64,000 nucleotides of DNA, from positions 623,595,740 through 623,659,739 of the forward strand of contig NC_081415.1 in NCBI RefSeq assembly GCF_030272615.1, in the 5' to 3' direction. The position numbers and the translations under genes are program-made. Shown piece after piece: positions 33,484 through 44,989 of the stretch. The stretch is from Cryptomeria japonica (lineage: Eukaryota; Streptophyta; Pinopsida; Cupressales; Cupressaceae). The notes beneath the pieces are model-generated. The model saw only the letters and a program-made list of their open reading frames with translations, ran no database searches and had not been told where the DNA came from. Numbering within the stretch: the stretch's first letter is position 1; each line of letters starts with the position of its first letter.

Positions 33484-34674
33484 TTAAGAGAAATAATGCT
33501 TCAGGAATTGCCCATGCACTGGAAATTCCTTCATTTCATCATTCATATTCTTCAAAAAATATGAATCCTTACCATTCAGGTCACAAACTATAAAAGGGCC
33601 AATCCATAGTGATTCAAATTTTTTATGCTTTCCTTTATCTTGTCCTTTTGCATTCCACTGAAGAACCATGTCGTCAACTTGAAACTTCCTTAATGATGTC
33701 CTTTTATCAAAAAGATACTTTGACTGCAACTGGATCTTCTAATTTTTCTTATGGGCAGAAGTCCTAAGCTCCTCCATTTCTACAATTTGGATCATTCTAT
33801 TTTCCATCGGTTCAGATATTTCCATGTCCTCATCCTACAAAAACTTATACACTGGAAGAAGGTTATTTACCGGTAATCTGGCTTGGGTACCATAGACCAA
33901 CTCAAAAGGTGACATTCTAATGGATTTTTTAACTGTTATCCTATCTTCCCACAAGGCTAACTTCAACTTTTGATCCCAAGCCCTCTTGTTTTCTTCTAAG
34001 ATTTTCTTGATGATATTTAACAAGCTTTTGTTGCTGGATTCTGCCTGTCCATTCCCCTGAGGGTGATAAGGTGATGAGTAGGACATGAGTATACCATGAC
34101 TATTGCAAAAACCTACAAATTCTTCTGATCTAAAACACATAGCATTATCCATTACCAATTTTGCAGGTGTTCCAAATCTAGTCACAATACTATCCATCAG
34201 GAAATCAATGACAATTTTACTAGTAGCTCTTTTTGTAGGGATGGCTTCTATCCATTTGGTAAAATAATCAGTGGCCACTATAATCTATCCATGACCTCTT
34301 CCTGACTTTTCAACAATCTCTCCGATAAAATCAATGCCCCATTGGAAAAAAGGAGCTTCTACAGAGACTGGATTTAGGGGTAAGGCTCCTTCATACTTGA
34401 GCTTAGAAGAAAATCTTTGACATGGATCACATCTTCGAACATATGCATGGGTATCTTTAAATAAGGTAGGCCAATAATACCCAGCCCGTATTATCTTACC
34501 AGCAGTAGTCTTAGCAGAATAGTGGCCTCCACATACTCCATCATGCATTTCAATTAACACCTGTTTGGCTTGAAATTCATCCAAACACATTAGTAACTCT
34601 CCATCTTTCTTTCTCTAGAAAAGATCACCCTGAATGAGCACATACTTTTGGGACTTAAGCTTCAAAGTTCTCTT
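33484..34674 (-). pseudogene. Element 1 integrase (TAG-interrupted)
   Basis: The HHCC zinc segment reads HDGVCGGHYSAKTT ... RRCDPCQ. The catalytic core keeps all three acidic residues: GIDFIGEI (Asp), VMDNAMCF (Asp), GNGQAESSNKSLLNI (Glu). It continues to SPFELVYGTQARLP and a basic C-terminal part ending FLKHYFS at a TAA (33484-33486). TAG at 34615, 34285, 33835 and 33739 interrupt an otherwise single frame shared with RT. No chromodomain is visible. Integrase would join the element DNA to the chromosome. Confidence 0.88.
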
Positions 34675-37119
34675 CTAATTTTGTGTCATTTCTTCTGGGA
34701 GTATGTTACCTTTCAATACTTGGATTATCTCTGTGTACCAAGGTTGTCTCTCAATACTAGTAACCGAAACATCTTTAACCTCAACATTGTGTATTTCTAC
34801 ATTCATGAGATTTGACTCAGTCACGAGCTTAGCCAAACCTAACCCTCTCACTAGTTTAGTAATCTTTATCTCCAAATTGAACTCTTGAATTCTATTGATC
34901 CATCTACACCTCTTCCCAGTAACTTCAGACTGAGACAAAATATCTTTAACAACAGCATGTGGAACATAAGCAATGACGTTTGCATTCACCAGATATGGCC
35001 TAAAAGTTGTAACAGCTTTAACTAGGGCATAAGCTTGTTTTTCCATGATTTCATATTTCAGTTCTACCGCCTGCAAAGATTTACTATAGAAGGCTATGGG
35101 ATGTTCATATCCTTCATTGTCTTTTTGTAATAATACTGTAGCCACCATGTGATATGAAGCAAAAGAAAATAGAGAAAAAGGCTTACTATAATCTGAAGAT
35201 TTCAACACTGGTGCTTCCTGGATTGCCTTCTTAATCTCATCAAAAGCTTTTGAAGCTTCTTGATCCCAACAAAACTTTGTGTCCTTCTTGAGCAACTTGA
35301 CGATAGGCTTCACTATCTCGGCAAAGTTTGCAATGAATCTCCTAACAAAATTCACTTTGCCTAAAAAGGATTGAATACCTTTCACATTTTTAGGTTCAGA
35401 GACTCTATTAATTGCTTCAATTCTTTCAGGGTCTATTCTTATCCCTTCCTTGGAAACTATGTGTCCCAATAACTTTCCTTCAGTGACCCCAAAATGACAT
35501 TTCTTGGGATTCAGTGATACACCAAATTCCAAGGCTTTATCGAACACCTTCTCTAGATGTCCACAATGATCATCAGCTCTCTTTGAGAAACAAGTTAAAT
35601 CATCTTGGTAAACCACCATAATGATATTTATGAATTCCTTAAAAGCCACATCCATAGCTCTCTGAAATGTAGCTCCTGCATTTTTTAATCCAAATGGCAT
35701 TCTCACATATACATAGGTTCCCCATGGAGTAGTGAAAGCTATTTTAAACTGTTCAGACTCCTTTACAAGCACTTGATTGTATCCCGAGAAACCATCCATC
35801 ATGGATAAAAGATCACAACCTGTCACTCTTTGTAGCATTGCTTCCATGTTTGGGGATGAATAATTATCTTTTAGGGAAGCAACATTCAGATTCCTAAAAT
35901 CCACACACAATCTGATATCTCCATTCTTCTTCCTTACTGGGACCAAATTAGAGACCCATGAAGAATGCCTTATTGGTTTAATAATTCCCCCTTCTCTCAA
36001 TTTTGTCAACTCTTGTTGCATTTTTGTTTCTAATAAGGGGTTAATAGGTCTCTGTTTCTGTCTGAATGGCTTAGCATCTAGAAGTAAAGGAACTTCATGC
36101 TGAAAAAGATCTTGTCTATATGCCTTTAGGTCTTCATAAGACCAAGCAAAGACATGCTTATACCTTTTCAATAAATTGATAAGATTAGTCCTAACATGGG
36201 GGGGTAACTTCTTTCCAATATATACCAACTTGGGGGATGATTCTGTCCCCAGGTTGACCTCCTCCAATTCTTCTAACTTGGTGGTAGATTGCTGGTGTAA
36301 ATGACTGTCATTATAACTAAACATACTTTCTAACTCCACCAACCCTTTAGGTATCTCTTTAGTTTCCAACTGGACAATATCATTTCCAAACACTGTCTCT
36401 CTATCATCCACCACTTCCACCAATGCATTGCAATCAATTTTTTGTCCATCATAATCATCAACACATTGGATGAACCTAAGAATATCTTCATCATCAGCAA
36501 AAACTTGCCAATTATATACATTATCAGGGATAGCGGGCCTAGCTTTTATTTCCACAGTGGAAATACCAGTTAGTGTTGCATCATCATTTTTTAAAGCAAC
36601 ATTAGCTAGGAAATCTGCCATAATATTTTTTGTTCGCTCTATCCAATTGATAGAAAAGGCATCAAAATATTCAATAACATCCCAAACAACATGCTTGTAT
36701 TGCTTCAATTTATCATTCTTGGATGAATATTTAGATCTTACCTGAGAGACAACCAGCTCTGAATCGCCCATCACTTTCAATAGTCGGATTCCATGCTTTT
36801 TTGCAACCTCAAGTCCTAATAACAGGGCCTCATACTCTGCAGTATTATTTGTGCACTGGAATGCCAATAAGAATGAATATTTAAAGGTTATACCTGATGG
36901 GGATACAAAAAGAACCCCTGCTCCAGATCCTTCTTTGGAACAAGCTCCATCAAAGTACATCTGCCACAACCCATACTGCTGTTCTTGTAGCTCGATTACA
37001 ATTGGGTCAGTGTTCTTCAACTGAGGTGATACTGGCTGAAGTCTGAAGTTATCTAAATCCACATCAATCATACAATTAAGCATACTAGGGTCCACCTTTT
37101 CAATTACCTTAGGAGCTCA
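34675..37119 (-). pseudogene. Element 1 polymerase: archaeal-type RNase H, reverse transcriptase, degenerate gypsy RNase H
   Basis: The 806-residue open part begins with an archaeal-type RNase H: WQMYFDGACSKEGSGAG, NNTAEYEALLLGLE, VMGDSELVV, NIMADFLANVA, with all acidic positions present (about residues 45-170). After a linker of about 120 residues comes RT: DIRLCVDFRNLN, FSGYNQVLV, MPFGLKNAGATFQRAM and the catalytic box VVYQDDLTCFS. The gypsy RNase H follows (about residues 620-720) but reads PFSLFSFASYHMVATVLL where a catalytic Asp is expected. It therefore looks inactive and replaced by the upstream domain. TGA at 37117 and TAG at 34675 bound the open part. Confidence 0.9.
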
Positions 37120-38118
37120 TGGCTCCCTGTATAGTTTGACCTGATTGCCACCAATAGGAATAGTAGCATAAGACAAGTCCAGTTGAACATTTCCCCCCAC
37201 TGCTGCTACCCACTACCTAGAAAGCAACATGCCATAATGGGGTTTAGTATCAGTGACAATAACATCCATTTTATAAGTAGCTTCAGGAAATGTAGCTATT
37301 TTTACTTCTACATCTTTCATTGTACCTATCACAGGCACTTCTCTGTTATCCATGCCATAACATTTCCCATACACAGTAGTTACTGACAATCCCAATTCTT
37401 TCATAACACCATAGGGCACTACACTAGCAGCTGCCCCTGAATCTATCATGCAGTTTTTAATTAACCGGTTATTGACTAGCAAAGTAACATAGAAGGGATC
37501 CACCTGAGAAGGCCCCTGAGTAATAGTGGTTCCAACATATATCTCTGGGGTTTGGAACTCTTGATCCTTTCCAACTTTATCCAAACCGGTGGGTAATACT
37601 AAGTCGTTATCAGATATACTAGAGAATAAAGACAAAGCTGCATCCTTATGTTCTTTAATCTTTAGCAATTCTATTAATGGAACAGTGACTTTCATTTGAG
37701 TTAAAGCTTGGGCCATATCAAATGCAGAATTATTACATTTTCCAGTATTAACCTTAACCTTTTTTGTTTTGAATTGACTGGCCTTCTTCTCCATTTCTGC
37801 CTTTTGCACATCACCAGCATTTTGGTCATTTATGCTTTTAGGTAAGTCCTTAACTTGTTCCTCTTTTTCTTGACTGGCTTTAAGAATAGCAGTAACACTG
37901 CTTGATGCCCCTTTCTTTGTGACTTCTTTTACAAACATAGAACCAGGCTCACCTTGATCAGTGTCTCTCTTGGTGCTTCTCAGATTGTAGTTATGTTTTG
38001 CTGTAGCGATTGCAGCCTTAGTGAGATTTTTAACTTCTTCCTCACTAGGCCTCCTAAGATGAACTTCTTCATCTTCAATTGTTACCACATTCAAGGTAGG
38101 ATGCCAACTTAAGGCTAA
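37120..38118 (-). pseudogene. Element 1 aspartic protease
   Basis: The retropepsin active site IKNCMIDSGAAASVVP (about 37450) has the canonical DSGA. The flap-side sequence continues to DVIVTDTKPHYGMLLSR and a TAG at 37213 (CAG likely), then WVAAVGGNVQLDLSYATIP. A Lys-rich linker connects it with gag. It would cut the gag-pol polyprotein during particle maturation. Confidence 0.85.
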
Positions 38119-40328
38119 CTATCCTTGCACTAACTTTTCATTATCCAGCACATCACTGTATTCACTTTGCATAGATTCCTCATCACTTTCTATGATGGTT
38201 TCAAACATATTAATGTCAGGCTCTGCTTCTGGCCTCATAGATTCTTCCAGAGCTTGAGCCACTACACACTGATGAGGAGAATGTGGTCCATCACAAGCAA
38301 TACACCAAGGAGTATTTTCTATATTATTAACAGTTTTCCCTTTCAAAGGATCTGGTGTGTCTTGGCTTTGGGCAATTTTAGGCTTCTCAACTTGGGGTTT
38401 ACCATCCTTCCAATTTGTATTGTATGGCATATCATGTAATCTAGGAGGTCTATCCTGCCAATTATAGTGGGGTTTATCATTTTTGTTGACCTTAGCAGTC
38501 AAATCTTTCATAGCAGTAACCAGTTTTTCTATTTTATCCTCCTCTTTAACAACTTTGTTAGGTTGCTGTTTGGTTTCATGCCATAATCTACCATCTGTTC
38601 TTCTTCCTAATTTTCCAGATGCTTTTCTATTACTTTCTACATTTATGGCAATTCTAAAAGCATCCCTCAGGTTATGAGGATTTTTATCTCTCAAGATATA
38701 AGCAATCTTGGAATCAAGTGCATTATAATATGTATTAAGGCACATATTGTCATCTAGCCTCATTACCTGATACAATCTATGCATAGCTTTCTGAAATCTA
38801 GCATTGAAATCAGTGACTATTTCATTTTCAGATTTTCTAATGTTATTGAACTCATTCAGCATGAAACTCACATTAGTCTTATCACCGTACTGTTCTTGAA
38901 AGCAATTTTTGAACTCTTCCCATGAACCTATACTAGCTAATGGAAGACCTCTGTACCAATCTCTTGCATCATCAACCAGGGATTGAACAAATAGTTTCAT
39001 AATGATATCTTCATCTGCTATCTCATAATCATTTATCAGATCCCCAAACGATTTCAGATGTTCCTCAGCACTGACTGCATTGTTCCCAGCAAACTTATGG
39101 AGTTTGTCTCTTAGCTCAGTGGGAACATGATTTGGATACCCTGGGATCCCATCAAAAAACAATTGCCTATATTGTTCTAGATTGATTGGCCTTCTTTGAA
39201 AAGGGGAAATAGTACTATTATTCCCCATGATCATTTTAGTTTTTGGGACTGGGGATTGAGATGTTTGGGTGTACTATTTATTTGAAGGTATCTGACTTGC
39301 TGAGGCAATGTTAGTATGTACTGCAGGTTGAGTATTGACCTGAGGAAAAGAGATGTGTTGGGGATTAGGCTTGCTAAGATCTTCCGATGGGAATGTAATA
39401 GGGGGAGCTTTTAAGTAGTTTATCTTTCTTTTAACTTCCCGATTTGCTGCTTCTAACTCAGCCTTTTCCAATTCCATTTGGAGGTCTTCCTTTTCCTTTC
39501 TCATCCTTTCCATCTCTCTCTCATGTGCTAGGATCCTATGAGAAATCCCTTCTGCAGTTTTAGACTCTACTTCATCATCTACCCATATCTGTTCCCTTTG
39601 TCTAAACTAACTTTAGGAAGCTGGGAGTCATTAAATACTTCCTTACTTGGCTGGGCTACTAACTTAGAAGTTGGTCTAATTTTAGGGATTAGGATCTCCC
39701 TAATCACTGGGCCTTCCTCATCACCTTTTTCCTTTTCCTTAGCAAGCACTTCAAGATCAGCTATCTGTCTAAGAAGCCTATCTCTCTCCATTATTTTGGC
39801 TTTAACTTCCTTTTCCTTATTTACCTCCTTTTGGGCTCTTAGGGATATTAAATGATGAACTCTTTTGTTTAACTCTTCAATCTCTTGAGACATTTTATCT
39901 TCATCAGGATAATTTTCTTCAGAGTCTGATGCATTATTTTGATCTATGTCAATCAGACTAATGTTCCCATCTACCGTCCTAGGAACAGAGTGCCTAATTG
40001 CATTTGAACTGGTTCTATCTTTTACAGAAACACTAACATGAGATAGGTCTCGACTTAAAATAGGTGCATCATCAATATTTCCAAACAATCCTGAATGGAA
40101 ACCTAAAATATCATGCTCTGAATCTCTAGAAGATGAATTTGACTTTGCATAGACAGGTCGATCAGGCATCTTACTAGTATTGTTGCTTTTCTGCACCCAC
40201 GCTGCATTTGATGGCTCATGCATCACAGATCTCTTCTGGCCTCTTCGTGACTGCTCTGGCAGACCTTCTTGCAAGGTTTCACGAGGATGTTTCTTCATGA
40301 ATGATCTTGTGTTCTTATTTCCTTGCAT
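38119..40328 (-). pseudogene. Element 1 gag (N-terminal extension, capsid domain, zinc knuckle)
   Basis: It starts at ATG 40328 (MQGNKNTRSF), about 175 bases after the primer site. The first 250 residues are charged and end in a coiled coil (EEIEELNKRVHHLISL ... KIMERDRLLRQIADLE). A one-base frameshift near 39585 moves the frame. The capsid-like domain follows: FVQSLVDDARDWYRGLP, then SWEEFKNCFQEQYGDK. A knuckle-like WCIACDGPHSPHQC is near 38300. TAG at 39274 and 38119 interrupt it. Apart from the first 250 residues, the frame is the same as protease, RT and integrase, so gag-pol was one polyprotein. Confidence 0.85.
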
Positions 40329-40501
40329 CTTGCTTGTCTTTCTTTTAGAAAATTCGTATTCTCACAAGGACTGGTTCAATAGTAACAGAGTCGCCACCCA
40401 CAAAACTATGGGAAAAACAAAAACAAGCAGTCTTACTCACAACACAACAATACTCTCCACAAGTCTCGACGCAGATCTATATCTTTATCTTTGTTATAAC
40501 T

Positions 40502-40521
40502 GGTCCCCAGCAGAGTCGCCA
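40502..40521 (-). other. Element 1 primer-binding site
   Basis: On the minus strand TGGCGACTCTGCTGGGGACC begins four bases after the 5' LTR end (GGACAACA). It closely resembles the Arg-tRNA type site reported for Ogre/Tat elements (from memory). Confidence 0.75.
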
Positions 40522-41461
40522 CTTTTGTTGTCCTCAAAATTTGATTCCCTTCAATGTCCTTAAGATAATATGGTCTAAACTGGGTGCAGAGAAAACATCA
40601 AAGATAAGGAAATTCTAGAGACAACATATCACAAGGTTTGATTTAAACCTTCTACACTTCGGGCTTCCTTTGAGCCCAGGTGGGTATACCTTTGTGAGTT
40701 AACTTCACACTTTTAAACAATAAACCCACAGCAAACCAGTCTAGAAAACCAGTGGATTCATTCACCTTGAAATCAACTGAAAACAATGAATAGAAACTGT
40801 ACTTAACTTCAGCATTTTTTATCAACAAAGTATGCAATAAACAACCTCGATTAACACCAGTGCCTTATCCAAGGTTACAGAGTCACTTAAATTCAAATAA
40901 CACTTCTGAAACAATATATCCTTATGCTTCCCGTCGGCTTGGTTTCCACTAATCCTGTTCTATGCCTGGCACATACAAGAATTCAATCATTCTAGACTAA
41001 GCTATGGTCCTCAAAATTCACAGTTCCCTCCAAAGAATTTACTGGTATGAGTGATCTCGCGTATTTAATTTCCCTTCTAAAGAGAAAAGTTAACTAACAC
41101 TTATACCGAGATTGCTTTGTAATTCCTTTCAAACTAAACAACCCTGGATTATTCAGAATAAAGACAGTAAATAAATTTGTGAACAAAAGTGAAGACAACA
41201 CATAACTTTTACTCAAAACCGATGACCTGTATATTGATATTCATTTCAAAGAGTATTACAATAAATTCTGATTCTCCATTAGACTTAGAAAAGCTCAGAT
41301 AAATTTCTGCAGCGTTTTCTTACAAAATTTTGTGATCCCCCTCCCTCTAGTCCTGGTATCCATTTATAACAACATGGATGCACAAAGCTTCGGACTTCTC
41401 GAGGAGATTTTGTTACAATTATTTCCAAAATTGATGAGGTTACAATTTTTACGTGAAATAG

Positions 41462-42560
41462 TTATGCGCTCTTTTCAGCCTCTGCAGTCTGTTCAACAGG
41501 TTGTTCAGTTGCAACCTCTTCTGGCTTTTCAGGGGCGCTCTCCAACTGCTCCGGATCATGGGTGGAATATTTAACTAGCATCCTCTCTGTTTCCTTCCAT
41601 AGTTGAAAAGGTTGACTAAAAGTGCTCCATAGTTGTACTGGCATCTTCTCTCCTTCCTTCTCTTTTACCAGGTCCATTCCACTGGTGAAATAATCACCAC
41701 CTTTGAAGAGGAAAAGGTGCATCAAGAGTGAATACCATCCGAATGGCCTATCCACCCTCCATGGATGGCATCGGCAATATAAGAAGCATAATCAAATGTA
41801 ATAGCAAGAGAAGGATTCAAAATCTGAACAATCATTAACAAATAATGATTTGGCATATTTGCTTCAGCATCCTCTCCTACAACTTAGAAAAGTGCCCAAT
41901 ACATGCCTTTAACCCTTAGGGTAAACATACTTAATGAAAAAGGCTCTTGTGTGTTGGGCCCTACAACTGCTAACCCTCCTATTTTTAGGAAAAGTTCTTT
42001 AAAAGGCCCATTCCTAAGATGACTCTTCTGTGCACTGTACACTTGGGCTAATTGTGTGAAATTTATGGGTTCCAGGAAATTTGTGAACTCATTGAGCCCA
42101 AACGCTGTTCTCAATTCCTCTACTTTCATTTCCACAAGGGTTTTTCCATTAACATCCCGGATGCATCTCGTGACTAAATCATAGTTCACTGCCATTTGGG
42201 TTAACAAGTCTGTATCCATGAACACCCCTGGGACTACCAATTTCCCGACATCTAGTTCCCAAATGCTATTTTAAGGAGCAGGAGAATTCCTCATCCTAAA
42301 TCCGATTCTGAACAGCCCCAACCCAGACGGTCCAACCTGTGGGTCTCTTAACCAATTACCTTTGTCATATAATCCTTCTCCTATCTTCAAACAGGGTGCC
42401 TTGGGCACTAACTCTTTGGCCTTTGATGCCTGGTTAGTTGACAATGTCAACTGTTCTAAAAAATCATCACATACACTTCATTCTAAATAATTAACCTTGC
42501 CAGAAAATTCCCTTTTAGGAGCCATTGGAAAATACAAGGAAATGAATACACTCTTAAACA
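41462..42560 (-). pseudogene. Remnants of the LTR-encoded protein in the deleted 5' LTR
   Basis: The N-terminal part (to about 41760) and the last 30 codons (EQLESAPEKPEEVATEQPVE, then QTAEAEKSA and TAA) survive either side of the deletion. Two CAA codons have become TAA (about 42273 and 41884). CAG is kept at two positions where the other LTR has TAG, which shows the ancestral frame was open there. Confidence 0.7.
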
Positions 42561-43098
42561 ATCCTACAATACGAGAATGATTTTATCTAAAAGCCACACA
42601 AGAATTGCTTCAAAAACATGAGAGAACCTGATGCTTGCTTGAAGGAAATTGCTCTGCAACTGAACCACTTGCTCTGTTTCAGAAAATGATAACTCTACGT
42701 CTGCTCTTCTGCAAAAATCTTTTAAAAGATATCCTTACTTGGTTGTTAGGAAATCAAATGCTTGTACTCTGGGCCTTAACTATGACATTGATTCCACATG
42801 CTTTGGCCGTCCTTTTAAAATCGAATTCATACGAGAATTCATATTTTAGCTCCAACGGGTCGCAACCTTCCTGCAAGTGTCTCACTGTTAATTTCATTTT
42901 GACGGCTTTGTCTTTAGTCTGGGTCCCGTTATTCTATTGGCTACATAATACCACGCGGCATCCGACCATTGGCTTAGAAAATCCCTTCACATTCCATTTT
43001 GATACTGGCCGAATGCCTCCTTTATACTGCGACGGGCCCACATTTTTCCCTTTTGGCCATGTCATCATCATGCCACGTGGACAGCCCTCGTTAACTCT

Positions 43099-44128
43099 CG
43101 CTATTTTGCGGGCTTAAAGGGTGAGCACTTTACCCTTGCGAAATAGCGCGGGCCGTTGGATCATCCTTTAAGTTGATCACTAATTAATCCTTTGAAAAGG
43201 TTCTCAGAAATGGTGGGCCCGCCGAGTCATCACTAACACCTGGCACCTAGTCACCTGCTGCGCTAATTTGTCACTCTGTCACTTGCCAGAAGAAAAACCA
43301 TGGGGGCTCCACTTTCGTTTCAACATGTCTATCTCCCACGTCATCATCAAGACACGTGGACGGCTGACACTCATTCTCGCTATTTCGCGGGCTTAAAGGG
43401 TGAGCACTTTACCCTTGCGAAATAGCGCCAACCGTCAGATCATCTCTGCAGTCGATCGTCATTTAACTCTTTGAAAAGGCTCTCAGAAATGATGGGCCCA
43501 TGGACACATCATGGACACCTGGCGCCTTGTCACTTTTGGATTTGACTTGTCAATTTTTTATTTATCAAGCAGGAACCATAGGGACCCACAGTTTCCTTTT
43601 AGACCGTGTATCATCGAGACACGTGGACTGTCCTTGTTCATTTTCGCTATTTCGTGGCCTTAAGAAGTGAGCACTTTACCTTTGCGAAATAGCACAGGCC
43701 GTTAGATCATATTTCAAATTGATCAGCATTTAAACCCTTCGAAAAGGCTCTCAAAAATGGTGGGCCCACGGACACATCATGGACATCTGGTGGCTTGTCA
43801 CTTTCGGATCTGACTTGTCAATTTGTCATTTGCTGGAAGGAGCCACGGGGTCTCAATAAATTGTTAAGAGCTGTCCCTGCCAGGTCATCTCCACTTGCGG
43901 CCTGACTCATCTTTGGGGCCCACTTTTGAACCTTTAATCCTGACCCGCTGACTGTGGTGACTTGTGCCACATGTTACCGTTTAATACGCCAGAAGAAAAC
44001 CATGGGGGTCCCATTTTCTTTGACAGCCACATCCTTTACTTCCTCCGTCATGACACATGGACGACTTACATCCATTCTCGCTATTTCGCGGCTTTAAAGG
44101 GGAAGCATTTTACCCTTGCGAAATAGCG
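43099..44128 (-). promoter_or_regulatory. Four G-box plus hairpin modules in the 5' LTR
   Basis: Hairpins at 43099, 43378, 43645 and 44079 have better preserved arms than in the other LTR (for example GCGAAATAGCG at the first two). CACGTGG lies 25 nt before the first (43074) and at the same place before the second and third. This LTR would have driven element transcription. Confidence 0.6.
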
Positions 44129-44483
44129 CCAACCGTCGGATCCTTTCCCAAATTGATCAACGTTTACTGGGCCCGACACTTTAGAATGAAATAATATAAG
44201 GCAAAAATTTTTCAAATAATCAACGTAACCACCTAGGTTAATAACAAGGGGGGGACACTTCCCACGACCCCACGACCCATGACCTAAGTGAAATAAAGTA
44301 ACGGCAAAATAGAAACCAGAGGGTTTAAAATAAAAAGATAAGGTCTAAAACTTAAAAAACCCTTAAACCCTCTAGGTTTAAAATAAAGTTGAAGCACATG
44401 GGACTACACCCTATTCAAAAATTTTCAAGGTACCACAGCCAATTATGGGGAAAGAAGAACCTAATTTTAAAACAGTGATAACA

Positions 44484-44488
44484 TGTAT
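44484..44488. other. Target-site duplication TGTAT, right copy (element 1)
   Basis: Direct repeat of 26527-26531. Confidence 0.9.
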
Positions 44489-44985
44489 CATAAGCATCAT
44501 AAGCATCACATGATGTGTCATCATATATGTAATTGAGCATCATAATTAGCATCACATATGTGTCATCATAAACATGTAATCCATCACATCTGTATCATAA
44601 ATCACCATCCATCACAAAGGTAATAAACAATCCACATTCTCTAAATAAACACAAAGTTCAAAAAATGTCACATGTATCATCATAAACATGTAATCCATAA
44701 CATATGTATTTTAAATCAACATCCATCACATAGCTAATAAACAATCCAAATTCCATAAATAAACACAATGTTTAAAAAATGTCACATAAATAGTCACTCT
44801 CTCTATCTCCATCTCCTCGGGGTGGCATAGTTCTACTATAAGGACCTGCTAGAGGTCATGGAACATGAATTAAAAACATTAAAAGGTTCATCATGAATTA
44901 ATTATGTAATGGCATTAGAATTCAAAACATAATGAATTAATTATGTATCCATATAAGTCAAAACAAATTCTATCAAGAAATCAAT
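44489..44985 (-). other. Spacer between transposase and SET gene, with a possible first exon
   Basis: AT-rich sequence with repeated CATCATAAGCATCACAT/ATGTAATCCATCACA phrases. A minus-strand frame after CTCTAGCAG near 44850 reads PYSRTMPPRGDGDRESD and could be a short exon of the downstream gene, but no donor is certain. Confidence 0.35.
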
Positions 44986-44989
44986 ATTA

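Larger units (their letters stand above)
26532..44483 (-). mobile_element. Element 1: giant Ty3/gypsy LTR retrotransposon with protein-coding LTRs, minus strand, 18.0 kb
   Basis: LTRs at 26532-33336 (6805 bp) and 40526-44483 (3958 bp, internally deleted) flank a 7189-bp internal region. A TGTAT duplication bounds the element. A primer-binding site lies beside the right LTR, so transcription runs right to left. One continuous frame encodes gag, protease, archaeal-type RNase H, reverse transcriptase, degenerate RNase H and integrase, broken by 8 TAG and 1 TGA. The archaeal-type RNase H lies before RT, unlike element 2. The intact LTR carries its own long frame. The enzymes and primer type place it with Tat/Ogre-like elements; the domain order makes the exact lineage uncertain. 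Confidence 0.92.
40526..44483 (-). repeat. Element 1 5' LTR (3958 bp, internally deleted)
   Basis: Collinear with 26532-33336 but missing about 2.57 kb of the LTR frame (equivalent to about 27577-30148), about 30 bp near 41756 and one of the five hairpin modules. At the big deletion the junction has AACT microhomology plus filler DNA. It was the promoter-bearing LTR of this copy. Confidence 0.9.

Noticed and set aside
27468..40328. In-frame TAGs read as sense codons (stop-codon reassignment or suppression)
   Set aside because: Sixteen read-through events per element are implausible in a plant nucleus. CAG is still present at some of these positions in the other LTR, and ordinary TAA/TGA stops also interrupt genes here.
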